Source of the DNA: CAJXMH01 sp964001305
Lineage (GTDB): Bacteria; Bacteroidota; Bacteroidia; Flavobacteriales_E; Vicingaceae
NCBI GenBank assembly: GCA_964001305.1
Contig: CAXFAI010000008.1
Location: 1 to 64,000, forward strand
DNA: 64,000 nucleotides
Direction: 5' to 3'
The notes below the pieces were generated by a model, which saw only the letters and a program-made list of their open reading frames with translations, did not search any database and was not told where the DNA came from. Every line of letters starts with the position of its first letter. Positions within the stretch are counted from its first letter, which is position 1. The position numbers and the translations under genes were made by a program. Shown in pieces: positions 1 to 6,458 of the stretch.

Positions 1-24
1 ACTTTAAAATTAAAAAGAAGTTTT

Positions 25-32
25 TAAATTTG
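25..32 (+). promoter_or_regulatory. Putative -7 promoter element of tRNA-Gln
   Basis: The octamer TAAATTTG fits the Bacteroidota -7 consensus TAnnTTTG and lies 9 bp before the first base of the tRNA, as expected for a tRNA promoter. The -33 region falls at the window edge and is only loosely T-rich, so this rests on one box and its position. Confidence 0.55.
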
Positions 33-41
33 CGACCACAA

Positions 42-114
42 TGACCCATGGTGTAACTGGCAACACGTCTGGTTTTGGTCCAGAAGAGTCTAGGTTCGAG
101 CCCTAGTCGGACAA
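42..114 (+). tRNA. tRNA-Gln (anticodon TTG), acceptor stem with two mismatches
   Basis: The cloverleaf can be drawn by hand: D stem GTGT/ACAC, anticodon stem TCTGG/CCAGA around the loop TTTTGGT (anticodon TTG, reading CAA), T stem CTAGG/CCTAG around TTCGAGC, and discriminator A at 114. CCA is not encoded. The acceptor halves TGACCCA and TCGGACA pair at only five of seven positions, with A-A at 3:70 and C-C at 6:67. The D, anticodon and T arms are perfect. A promoter-like box lies upstream and a terminator downstream, so it looks like a transcription unit. Whether it is functional, or a chimera left by recombination at the 3' end, is open. Confidence 0.85.
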
Positions 115-115
115 C
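98..115. repeat. 18-bp direct repeat, copy 1 (3' end of tRNA-Gln)
   Basis: This segment, from the T loop to one base past the discriminator of the tRNA, recurs exactly at 215-232. Tyrosine integrases commonly use tRNA 3' ends as attachment sites, so this pair is a candidate att duplication. A tandem duplication of the tRNA tail is the alternative. Confidence 0.7.
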
Positions 116-127
116 GGAATAAAGTAG

Positions 128-161
128 AACTCCAAAGTATTTATTGCTTTGGAGTTTTTTT
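128..161 (+). terminator. Rho-independent terminator after tRNA-Gln
   Basis: A perfect 10-bp stem, AACTCCAAAG/CTTTGGAGTT, with a 9-nt loop is followed by a run of T. It starts 14 bases after the tRNA and would end its transcript. Confidence 0.8.
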
Positions 162-168
162 ATGGATT

Positions 169-217
169 GGAGTCAGGGCGAGAAGTTTATGCCGAGCGAC
201 AAAGGAGTCGAGGTGAG
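169..217. repeat. Degenerate GGAGTC...GAG repeat pair
   Basis: GGAGTCAGGGCGAG (169-182) and GGAGTCGAGGTGAG (204-217) match at 11 of 14 positions. The second runs directly into the duplicated tRNA tail. They lie in the GC-richer spacer between two terminators. No reading frame here looks genuine. The repeats may be remains of tRNA-like or att-like duplications; their function is unknown. Confidence 0.4.
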
Positions 218-232
218 CCCTAGTCGGACAAC
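215..232. repeat. 18-bp direct repeat, copy 2 (orphan tRNA-Gln 3' end)
   Basis: Exact copy of bases 98-115 without the rest of a tRNA upstream. It is followed at once by its own hairpin terminator, so the arrangement 'tRNA 3' end plus terminator' occurs twice in 260 bp. Confidence 0.7.
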
Positions 233-264
233 AAAAGCCTCCAGCTTATGGGGGCTTTTTTATT
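233..264 (+). terminator. Rho-independent terminator after the orphan tRNA tail
   Basis: AAAAGCCTCC pairs with GGGGGCTTTT (one G-T pair) over a 7-nt loop and is followed by T residues. It directly abuts the second copy of the tRNA 3' end. Confidence 0.7.
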
Positions 265-462
265 TTCAAGCTCAGGAAAGTGCTATTAAACCTGCATTTC
301 CAAAAAGAAATTCTAAAAAGGTGTCAATAAGTCCTAGTGAAATTTGGTAACAGATTTGGTAACAAGTTGACTTTATGGTAACAAAATTGGTTACGATATT
401 CTTTGATATATTAATAACTCTATTTGTATGAACTCATAGGTATGTACTTAAAAATTAGCATT
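265..462. other. Gene-free AT-rich spacer with GGTAACA repeats
   Basis: I see no convincing gene between the second tRNA tail and the 48-codon ORF. The stretch holds two copies of TTTGGTAACA (343-352 and 355-364), a variant TATGGTAACA (374-383) and a partial inverted copy ending GGTTAC (389-394). GTAAC at 378-382 and GTTAC at 390-394 form a short inverted repeat. Such clustered short repeats beside an att-like site could be integrase arm sites or an operator, but no protein is visible to match them. Confidence 0.4.
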
Positions 463-609
463 TTACTCCATATCAACTTCTTCAAGCTCTGCTGGTGGAA
501 CCAATTGTTGCTGTGCTAATGCGTATTCCCTATCGAATTCAGGATCGCCATCTCTTTCCATTTTCTCTTCAATCTCTCGGAGACTCTTTGTGTATTCTTC
601 TTTGCTCAT
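463..609 (-). CDS. Small acidic hypothetical protein (48 aa)
   Basis: An ATG-initiated frame of 48 codons ends with TAA. It is highly charged, starting MSKEEYTKSLREIEEKMERD and ending ELEEVDME, with no signal peptide or membrane segment, and is probably helical in its first half. It lies 101 bp beyond the last gene of the three-gene accessory operon and on the same strand, so it could be a fourth, separately spaced member. Small acidic proteins next to nuclease genes are sometimes antitoxins or immunity factors, but nothing in the sequence proves that. I do not recognise the family. The reading frame could be chance, although its biased composition (many E, K, R, Q) argues for coding. Confidence 0.45.
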   Translation of the reverse strand: MSKEEYTKSLREIEEKMERDGDPEFDREYALAQQQLVPPAELEEVDME

Positions 610-710
610 ATTTCAATTATTATTTGAAGTATATATAAAAGAATACTAATCTCATATCAACATCCTATTGCAGTGTCCAATGGAATTGATAGTGAAAGAC
701 TTATTAGTTT

Positions 711-1331
711 TCAACTTTCGGCAATTATTACCATCTGCTTATTTAAATCATAAACAGAATCTGAATCTTTAAAATCAACTTGATAGTTATTGGTCAAATA
801 GTATGCTACAAAATAAGCAAGTGCAACTGGAACAGTACTTACTCGGTCATCAGTCTTTTTTATGACCTGAGATATTATGTAATAGCCTAAGTGTTCAGTA
901 AACTCTTTCATCCATTTATTTGCAATATTTTGGCGAGAACTGAAAACCCCTTTTTTGGGAATTTTCCCGTAAAAGGTATATTCATTTACCTTGCCATCGC
1001 TAACTATAAATGTTGCTTTGCATGGAATTAAAACCGAGTTATCAATATCAAACTTCTCTATTATATGATTTAAATCTGGCTTTGGAATTAGGTGGTCGTA
1101 TTGATTTGGATTTTCGTTAATTTTAGTAAATACTGTTACAATCTTTAGGATATTCTTACAAACTAGTTGCATTATCAATTTTTTCTCTTCAGAAGTAAGC
1201 GGAGAACGAAATTCTGACTCTAAAGATTTTGGGATAAAACCGGCTAATTTCTTAACGTCTTCGAGATTAAAACTATCCTTAGATGATAAATCATGGAATT
1301 CGCTTTTTGATAATCTTCTATAATTCATCAT
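711..1331 (-). CDS. Hypothetical protein, third gene of the accessory operon
   Basis: This 206-residue protein is not recognised. It has no signal peptide or transmembrane helix. The N-terminal third is charged and helical. The middle carries a beta-rich segment around KATFIVSDGKVNEYTFYGKI, and the C-terminal part has a hydrophobic helix (VPVALAYFVAYYLTNNY). It begins with two ATG codons (1331 and 1328), 4 bp after the stop of the preceding gene, so it is surely cotranscribed and probably translationally coupled with the glycosylase-like and nuclease-like genes. By position it may be a partner or regulatory subunit of that pair, but that is inference from context only. No catalytic motif is visible. 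Confidence 0.75.
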   Translation of the reverse strand: MMNYRRLSKSEFHDLSSKDSFNLEDVKKLAGFIPKSLESEFRSPLTSEEKKLIMQLVCKNILKIVTVFTKINENPNQYDHLIPKPDLNHIIEKFDIDNSVLIPCKATFIVSDGKVNEYTFYGKIPKKGVFSSRQNIANKWMKEFTEHLGYYIISQVIKKTDDRVSTVPVALAYFVAYYLTNNYQVDFKDSDSVYDLNKQMVIIAES

Positions 1332-1335
1332 TTAA

Positions 1336-2097
1336 TTATTTTACTTTCTGAATTCTCTTTTTTGCTCTCTCTAAAATGCCAATAAACTCCTCGGCTTTAC
1401 TTTGAATTTTAGAAATCATCTTTGAATCCTTATCACTTTCTTTTAAAATCCAATACTTGTTTGGATTCCACTTCATCTGTCTGTCTGATCCGCCTCCAAC
1501 TTGGCTGATAAACCCCCAAAACCATAGGTCATCCCATACTTCTATTTGGCTACCAAGGTAATACTTTCCCAATTCTTTATTAATCCTTGCAAAACTCCAA
1601 CTTCTAAGATTGATGTATTTGAATATGCTAATGATAACCTGGTCTACAGGTAAATACAACTTATCATTCTCGGTAATCTTTGCCGGCACATCATTCCAAA
1701 TTTTGAGATTAATTGGATAATCTCCATTATGCAGATGATAGATTGATTTGACGAATAAAGCCGAGGTTTTATTACCCCAACCACTTTGATCTCTTAATGC
1801 TTGAAACAGTCCTCTATAATTTCTATCACACTTGTTCTTGGTGTCAATTATTGAAAGAAATCCCTGAAATGTATCCAAGCTGTTCTGATGACTATATACC
1901 AATTGATAGAAGGAAGCCAGCTTATCTATTTTAGGTTGACTTTGAGTATTTGCAATATGATACAAAAGAGCAATTGCTCGTTCTACTTTCTCTGTATGAG
2001 GGCTTAGAATTTCGTTATAATACCTTGTTTGAAGTCGCTTATTGTATTCACGATTTTCAACTAGAAATTGATAGATTTCATTTAAAGCATCTTGCAT
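1336..2097 (-). CDS. Possible HhH-GPD-like (DNA glycosylase fold) protein
   Basis: This 253-residue, mainly helical cytosolic protein is the second gene of the operon. Residues 106-113 (GWGNKTSA) resemble the glycine-rich hairpin of helix-hairpin-helix DNA glycosylases (G-x-G-x-K-T-A). Residues 149-153 (LPVDQ) resemble the PVD segment that carries the catalytic aspartate in the HhH-GPD superfamily. The spacing from K110 to D152 is about 42 residues, against roughly 18-19 in EndoIII or OGG1, so an insertion would have to be assumed. The tail is tryptophan-rich around 187-195 and ends in a basic helix. No iron-sulfur cysteines are present. The glycosylase reading is an inference from two short motifs. 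An alternative is a helical DNA-binding subunit. It starts 6 bp after the nuclease-like gene. Confidence 0.7.
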   Translation of the reverse strand: MQDALNEIYQFLVENREYNKRLQTRYYNEILSPHTEKVERAIALLYHIANTQSQPKIDKLASFYQLVYSHQNSLDTFQGFLSIIDTKNKCDRNYRGLFQALRDQSGWGNKTSALFVKSIYHLHNGDYPINLKIWNDVPAKITENDKLYLPVDQVIISIFKYINLRSWSFARINKELGKYYLGSQIEVWDDLWFWGFISQVGGGSDRQMKWNPNKYWILKESDKDSKMISKIQSKAEEFIGILERAKKRIQKVK

Positions 2098-2103
2098 TCT
2101 TAA

Positions 2104-3210
2104 TTAGTTGGATTCATTCAATTCTTTAATAATATACTTCCGCACTGGTTCTAATGCTTCTATTAGCTCTTTCAATGTGTCCTTTAAATTATCATATTCA
2201 GTCGGACCAAGTAATCTGCTTCGTGAAAAAAGATGGATAAAAGAAGAATCAGAATTATCTTCCATTTCAAGCCCTTTAACATATTTAGATGAAAGTACTG
2301 ATTTCTTTATCCTACTGCTTTGAGTTCTTGCATGACCAAATAGTTCTAAAACTATCTTAACAGGGAAGTTAGGGTTTAAAATTTCTTCTACGAATACTGT
2401 GTAATAGACTTCTTCACTATCTGAGTTCTTTAAGCACTTGTATGTACTTGAACGTCCATATACTTCAAACCCCAATTCGTTACTTGCAATTTGTAGTTGG
2501 TTAAGGGAATAATCAATTGCAGCTTGTCTGGTTTCAATTACTTGGTCAATTTTTTTTGCATGCTCAAAGTAAAATTTTGCCTGGTCATTCATATCTATTG
2601 CTTTGGTGAGAAAATCCATATTAGTAATGAAGTCTTTGAAGTAAATGAGATTTTTGGAATTGGTCGTCTTGTCTATCGAAACCGAAACACTACTTAGCCA
2701 TTCATTATGGGTTATCACAATGTAGTCTTCTTGTTGATTCTTTCCACTTAAGTCTACATTATCTAATGCTAATACAATTGCAACTTTATTCTCTCTTTTA
2801 TATTTAGAATAGTGCTCCCAATAGTTCTGTAGATCATTCCCTTCAATATTGTGAAACACTTTTACTTCAATAATTATAATACTTTGCTCGGTAGTATCCT
2901 TGATGACAATATCAATCCGACCTTTGCTGGTTACAACTTCTAAATAGACTTCATAACTTTCAAAATCAAGCTCTTTCAGCATTTCTTTCTCGGTATACTT
3001 TGCCTCTATTAGACTTAGTAATGAATACATCAAAGACTCAGCAATTGCAGGGGAAGAATCTTGATCTAGGAAGTATTTATAAACCTTGCAAATTGTAGTT
3101 TCCTTGTTGGATTGATCAACAATATCTAGGAATCCTGTCTGCTTTTCAGCTGCAATAGGAATGTCTTTACTTAGTAAAACTAGAAGTTTATTGATATTAA
3201 ACTCTGCCAT
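2104..3210 (-). CDS. PD-(D/E)XK nuclease-like protein
   Basis: First gene of a three-gene operon, 368 residues, cytosolic. Residues 86-117 show the nuclease core: a beta strand with conserved G97-R98-x-D100, then a hydrophobic strand ending E115-V-K117, i.e. the D...ExK signature, and a following Q128 with aromatic residues (Y130, W131, Y134). This resembles the PDDEXK_4-type families found as stand-alone proteins and in restriction or defence loci. The C-terminal half (about 200-368) has no recognised motif and may recognise the target or bind a partner. ATG at 3210 lies downstream of an unusual C7 tract. Neighbours and the tRNA/att-like site suggest a mobile or defence context. The fold call is fairly firm; the biological role is inferred. 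Confidence 0.8.
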   Translation of the reverse strand: MAEFNINKLLVLLSKDIPIAAEKQTGFLDIVDQSNKETTICKVYKYFLDQDSSPAIAESLMYSLLSLIEAKYTEKEMLKELDFESYEVYLEVVTSKGRIDIVIKDTTEQSIIIIEVKVFHNIEGNDLQNYWEHYSKYKRENKVAIVLALDNVDLSGKNQQEDYIVITHNEWLSSVSVSIDKTTNSKNLIYFKDFITNMDFLTKAIDMNDQAKFYFEHAKKIDQVIETRQAAIDYSLNQLQIASNELGFEVYGRSSTYKCLKNSDSEEVYYTVFVEEILNPNFPVKIVLELFGHARTQSSRIKKSVLSSKYVKGLEMEDNSDSSFIHLFSRSRLLGPTEYDNLKDTLKELIEALEPVRKYIIKELNESN

Positions 3211-3238
3211 TCTATTTGGTTAATTTTTTGTTTAAGTA

Positions 3239-3245
3239 CCCCCCC
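3239..3245. repeat. C7 homopolymer upstream of the accessory operon
   Basis: Seven consecutive C residues sit 29-35 bp before the ATG at 3210, in the promoter-spacer position, within a GC-rich 45-bp patch that stands out in this AT-rich region. Such tracts can change length by slippage. Whether this one alters expression is unknown. Confidence 0.5.
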
Positions 3246-3284
3246 AGTTTACCCGTTAGCTCGTACTTGCAGTCCGTACACCAA

Positions 3285-5765
3285 TTAAATCAACTCAAAC
3301 CCGCACTCCAAAACACAAACATCATCAATTTGCTCAAGTGCACCTTTCCATTCCGAAAAGGCATAGTCAAGGCTCTTTTTCTGGTTTTTCATTTGTGCAT
3401 TAAACAGGCTTAAAAGCAAGCGTTTAAAAGGTTTGTACATATACTTTTTGCCTTTTTCACCACCAAATTGGTCTGCAAATCCGTCCGAGAAAACATAAAT
3501 GGTATCCTTGCTTTGCAGTTGAATGCTTTGATTGTTGAAAGGCTTGCTGTACTCATAACTGCCAATGGGCTGTTTGTCGGCTTTAATTTCATAAAGCACG
3601 GCTTCAGAATCCTCAAGTTCTAATATTCGATCAGATAGCTTTGCCAAGCTTTCGTCAGCTTTCTCGCGTACCAAGTACAATGGATTATTCGCTCCGGCAA
3701 ATTGAAGTTCATTGTTTTTTAAATCCAATCGGCAAATGGTTAAATCCATGCCATCTTTAATGTTATCGTTGGTGTGCGAAAAAGTGTCTTTTACAATTTC
3801 ATTTAACTTGTCTAAAATGGCCGAAGGCTTGGTTAAACCATACTCATGAATGGCTCGGTTAAGTCCATTGTAACCTACTACGCTCACCAATGCGCCTGGT
3901 ACACCATGTCCTGTGCAATCTACCGCTGCAAAGAAAATGTAACCATCCTTTTCATCACAAAAGTAAAAGTCGCCACTTACAATGTCTTTGGGTTCAAACA
4001 TGACAAAGGATTCCGGTAGCCATTTTTTGATTTCATCGGTGCTCGGAAGTATGGTATTTTGAATTCGTTTGGCGTAATTGATACTGTCAACAATTTCTTG
4101 GTTTTTCTCTTCAATGATTGACTTCTGTTGCTCTACAGCATCTTTCTGACTTTCTACTTCTGCCTTTTGGGCGGAAATAATTTCATTGGCTCTCTGCTTG
4201 TTTTTGTAGCCCCTGAACAATACAAATGCGAGCCCAAGCATTAAAACAAAACCTACTCCACCGGCAACGGTATAAACCCGCTGACGTTGAATTTCCGCTT
4301 CTTTCTCTAAATCTTTTTGCTTTTGCTCCAAAGCCAGACGCTGAGCTTGTTCCGCTCTTTTTAAACTGTCTTTGTATTGAACCCGCTGAAACTCATATTG
4401 CATGGCCTTTTGCGTAATGGCCTTAGTATTTTCTTGATTGTAAAGGCTGTCTCTGTACAAAACATACTTTTTGTAGTATTTGTAGGCCTCCGCAGTGTTT
4501 TTCTTTTTTTCATAAACAGAAGATAGGCACTCACATGAATTTTGAATGCCTTCAATAAGGCCAATTTTTTCGGCTAAGCTTAAACTTGCTTTGCAATACG
4601 CTAATGCTTTGTTTAGTTCACCTTGATCTAAATAAGCCAAGCCTAATTCATTTTTTGTTTCAATAATTCCTTTCGAATCGTCGCTTTGAATTTCTAAGGC
4701 TAGCGCTCTTTCAAAATAAATAATCGCACTATCCAGTTTTCCTTCAGCTTCTTTTAAAATTCCAATATTTTTTAATGAAACTGGCATGCCGCTAGTCGAT
4801 TCACCCATTTCTTCCTGCATGTTTAAAGCCATCACAAAATGCTCTAATGCCTGTTGGTTTTTGCCTTTAATGCGATAGATGGAACCGATATTATTTAAGG
4901 TAGAAGCATGAGTTACTGATTTGTTTCCAATGGATTGGTAAATGGCTACCGAACCCAGAAAAAACTCCAAGGCTTTATCATAATCTTTTTGACCGTTGTA
5001 TAGCGCTCCAATACCATTTAACACATTGGCATAAATCACCGATTCCGCATTGTCTTTTTCGAGAAACTTTCTAGCCTTTAAATAACTATCCATAGCTTTT
5101 TTATAGTCGCCTTTTTGCTTGTAAGTAATTCCCAAATTAAGCAGCGGGTTAGCAATGGTGAGACTTTTCGTTTTTAAAGAATCATAAGTGTGAATGGCTT
5201 CTTTAAAGTGAAGAATAGCATTATTGTAATCGCCTTTTTTCTGATAAATCAAACCAATGTTGTTATTGACATCACCCACTTCTTCACCAACCTTCTTCAA
5301 TTTTTTATAATTGGTTAAGGCCTTTTTGTAGTAAAAAATGGCAGAATCTGGTTTTGCATCATAGTTGTTGATTAAGCCAATGTTATTAAAGGAAACGGCA
5401 ATTAACCAAGTGTGGTCGTTTGCTATGGCAAGCTGATTGGCTTTTTCAAAATAAAATTTAGAAGAATCCAATAAGCCCTTTACCCCAAAAGCAGTGCCTT
5501 GAGCATTAATGGCTTTGCCAAGTAATAAAGTGTTATCGGTTTTGGCTCCTAACGCTATGGCATCTTTGGCAAAAAGCAAAGCCGAATCGGTTTGGTTAAA
5601 CATGTACCGCCAGGTTAAAGAAGTTAAGGCCTTTAATCGAAGGGTATCTATAGAGGTGGTATCTATGACTAGTTTTAATGAGTCAATTTCTTCTTTTTTG
5701 TCTTTCCCATAGCTAGAAAATGCTAAGGCGAAACAAAATAAAAAACAAATACATAGTCGATTCAT
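3285..5765 (-). CDS. TPR-containing SpoIIE-family PP2C phosphatase
   Basis: The protein has about 826 residues. An N-terminal signal/anchor (MNRLCICFLFCFALAFSSYG) is followed by a long tetratricopeptide-repeat region, about 40-440. Then come one membrane helix near 490-515 (GGVGFVLMLGLAFVLF), a coiled-coil linker, and a SpoIIE-type PP2C domain over the last 265 residues. Metal-binding motifs are intact: VSGDFY, DCTGHG and SDGFADQ. Such proteins dephosphorylate serine/threonine on partner proteins, often anti-sigma-factor antagonists, under control of an external or periplasmic sensor. I place the start at the ATG at 5765 because the longer frame to 5783 opens only with TTG. It follows the response regulator by 57 bp, suggesting it belongs to, or is controlled by, the same signalling cluster. 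The target is not encoded nearby. Confidence 0.9.
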   Translation of the reverse strand: MNRLCICFLFCFALAFSSYGKDKKEEIDSLKLVIDTTSIDTLRLKALTSLTWRYMFNQTDSALLFAKDAIALGAKTDNTLLLGKAINAQGTAFGVKGLLDSSKFYFEKANQLAIANDHTWLIAVSFNNIGLINNYDAKPDSAIFYYKKALTNYKKLKKVGEEVGDVNNNIGLIYQKKGDYNNAILHFKEAIHTYDSLKTKSLTIANPLLNLGITYKQKGDYKKAMDSYLKARKFLEKDNAESVIYANVLNGIGALYNGQKDYDKALEFFLGSVAIYQSIGNKSVTHASTLNNIGSIYRIKGKNQQALEHFVMALNMQEEMGESTSGMPVSLKNIGILKEAEGKLDSAIIYFERALALEIQSDDSKGIIETKNELGLAYLDQGELNKALAYCKASLSLAEKIGLIEGIQNSCECLSSVYEKKKNTAEAYKYYKKYVLYRDSLYNQENTKAITQKAMQYEFQRVQYKDSLKRAEQAQRLALEQKQKDLEKEAEIQRQRVYTVAGGVGFVLMLGLAFVLFRGYKNKQRANEIISAQKAEVESQKDAVEQQKSIIEEKNQEIVDSINYAKRIQNTILPSTDEIKKWLPESFVMFEPKDIVSGDFYFCDEKDGYIFFAAVDCTGHGVPGALVSVVGYNGLNRAIHEYGLTKPSAILDKLNEIVKDTFSHTNDNIKDGMDLTICRLDLKNNELQFAGANNPLYLVREKADESLAKLSDRILELEDSEAVLYEIKADKQPIGSYEYSKPFNNQSIQLQSKDTIYVFSDGFADQFGGEKGKKYMYKPFKRLLLSLFNAQMKNQKKSLDYAFSEWKGALEQIDDVCVLECGFELI

Positions 5766-5770
5766 GCAAC

Positions 5771-5778
5771 CAAAGGTA
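5771..5778 (-). promoter_or_regulatory. TAnnTTTG box just before the SpoIIE-like gene
   Basis: On the minus strand TACCTTTG lies only 5 nt before the ATG at 5765. If used as a -7 element, transcription would start at or next to the start codon, giving a leaderless message. No good -33 box is visible, so chance occurrence is possible. Confidence 0.35.
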
Positions 5779-5822
5779 AGCAATGAAGCAGATAAAATAA
5801 CTAAGTGATTGTGCGTACTTCT

Positions 5823-6458
5823 TTAAGAAATAATGCCTTGTTCCATGGCGTATTTCACCAAGCCCGCAATGTTTTTAACTCCTGTTTTGGCAATTAAATT
5901 TTTTCGATGCGATTCAACTGTATGGTGACTGATACACAATTGATTTGCAATTTCATGGGTGGTAAACTCTTCAACAATGAGTCTCAAAACATCGGTTTCT
6001 CTGGCTGTTAATTCTATTTGCATCGATTTTTGCCTTTCTTTTTTTTGAAGTCCTTCCATAATTCGTTGAGTTACAGCTTGGCTGTAATAGCTTTCTCCTC
6101 GAGCTATTGTTTCTATGGCTTCTTGAAGCTCGGCTTTACCAGTGTTTTTAAGAATATAGCCATTTGCCCCGGCCTTTATCAGCTTTTGAATATAAGCAGA
6201 AGTGTCATGCATGCTCAGAATTAAGACTTTGGTATCTGGAAACTCAGCAGTCACTTTTTGGGTAGCTTCATAGCCATCCATTTTGGGCATGTTTACATCC
6301 ATTAAAATCACATCTGCTGTTTTCTGGTGAAGCAAATCAATTAAGTCAACCCCATTTAAAGCGCCACCTATAAATTCAATAGTTGGCATGCTTTTAAGTA
6401 ATTCAGCAATGCCATCAATAAACATTTGGTGATCGTCTGCAACAATTACTTTTATCAT
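5823..6458 (-). CDS. NarL/LuxR-family response regulator
   Basis: A 211-residue two-domain regulator. The receiver domain (1-120) has the acidic pair D8-D9, the phosphoacceptor D54 in ILMDVNMPKMDG, S82 and K104. The C-terminal LuxR-type helix-turn-helix (about 148-205) contains LTARETDVLRL and ISHHTVESHR. It should bind DNA when phosphorylated by the adjacent histidine kinase. Its ATG overlaps the kinase stop codon by 4 bp (ATGA), so the two are translationally coupled and form a cognate pair. Target promoters cannot be read from the sequence. The downstream SpoIIE-like gene is a natural candidate because it lies only 57 bp away. Confidence 0.95.
   Translation of the reverse strand: MIKVIVADDHQMFIDGIAELLKSMPTIEFIGGALNGVDLIDLLHQKTADVILMDVNMPKMDGYEATQKVTAEFPDTKVLILSMHDTSAYIQKLIKAGANGYILKNTGKAELQEAIETIARGESYYSQAVTQRIMEGLQKKERQKSMQIELTARETDVLRLIVEEFTTHEIANQLCISHHTVESHRKNLIAKTGVKNIAGLVKYAMEQGIIS

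Noticed and set aside
215..232. Second complete tRNA-Gln gene
   Set aside because: Only the 3' tail is present. The upstream sequence gives no D or anticodon arm.
144..350. 68-codon plus-strand frame between the tRNA tails and the GGTAACA repeats
   Set aside because: It runs through a terminator, the duplicated tRNA tail and a second terminator, and its composition is not protein-like.
1..3285. Integrase or transposase gene to explain the att-like repeats
   Set aside because: No frame here shows tyrosine-recombinase or transposase motifs. The attachment-site idea therefore rests on repeats alone.
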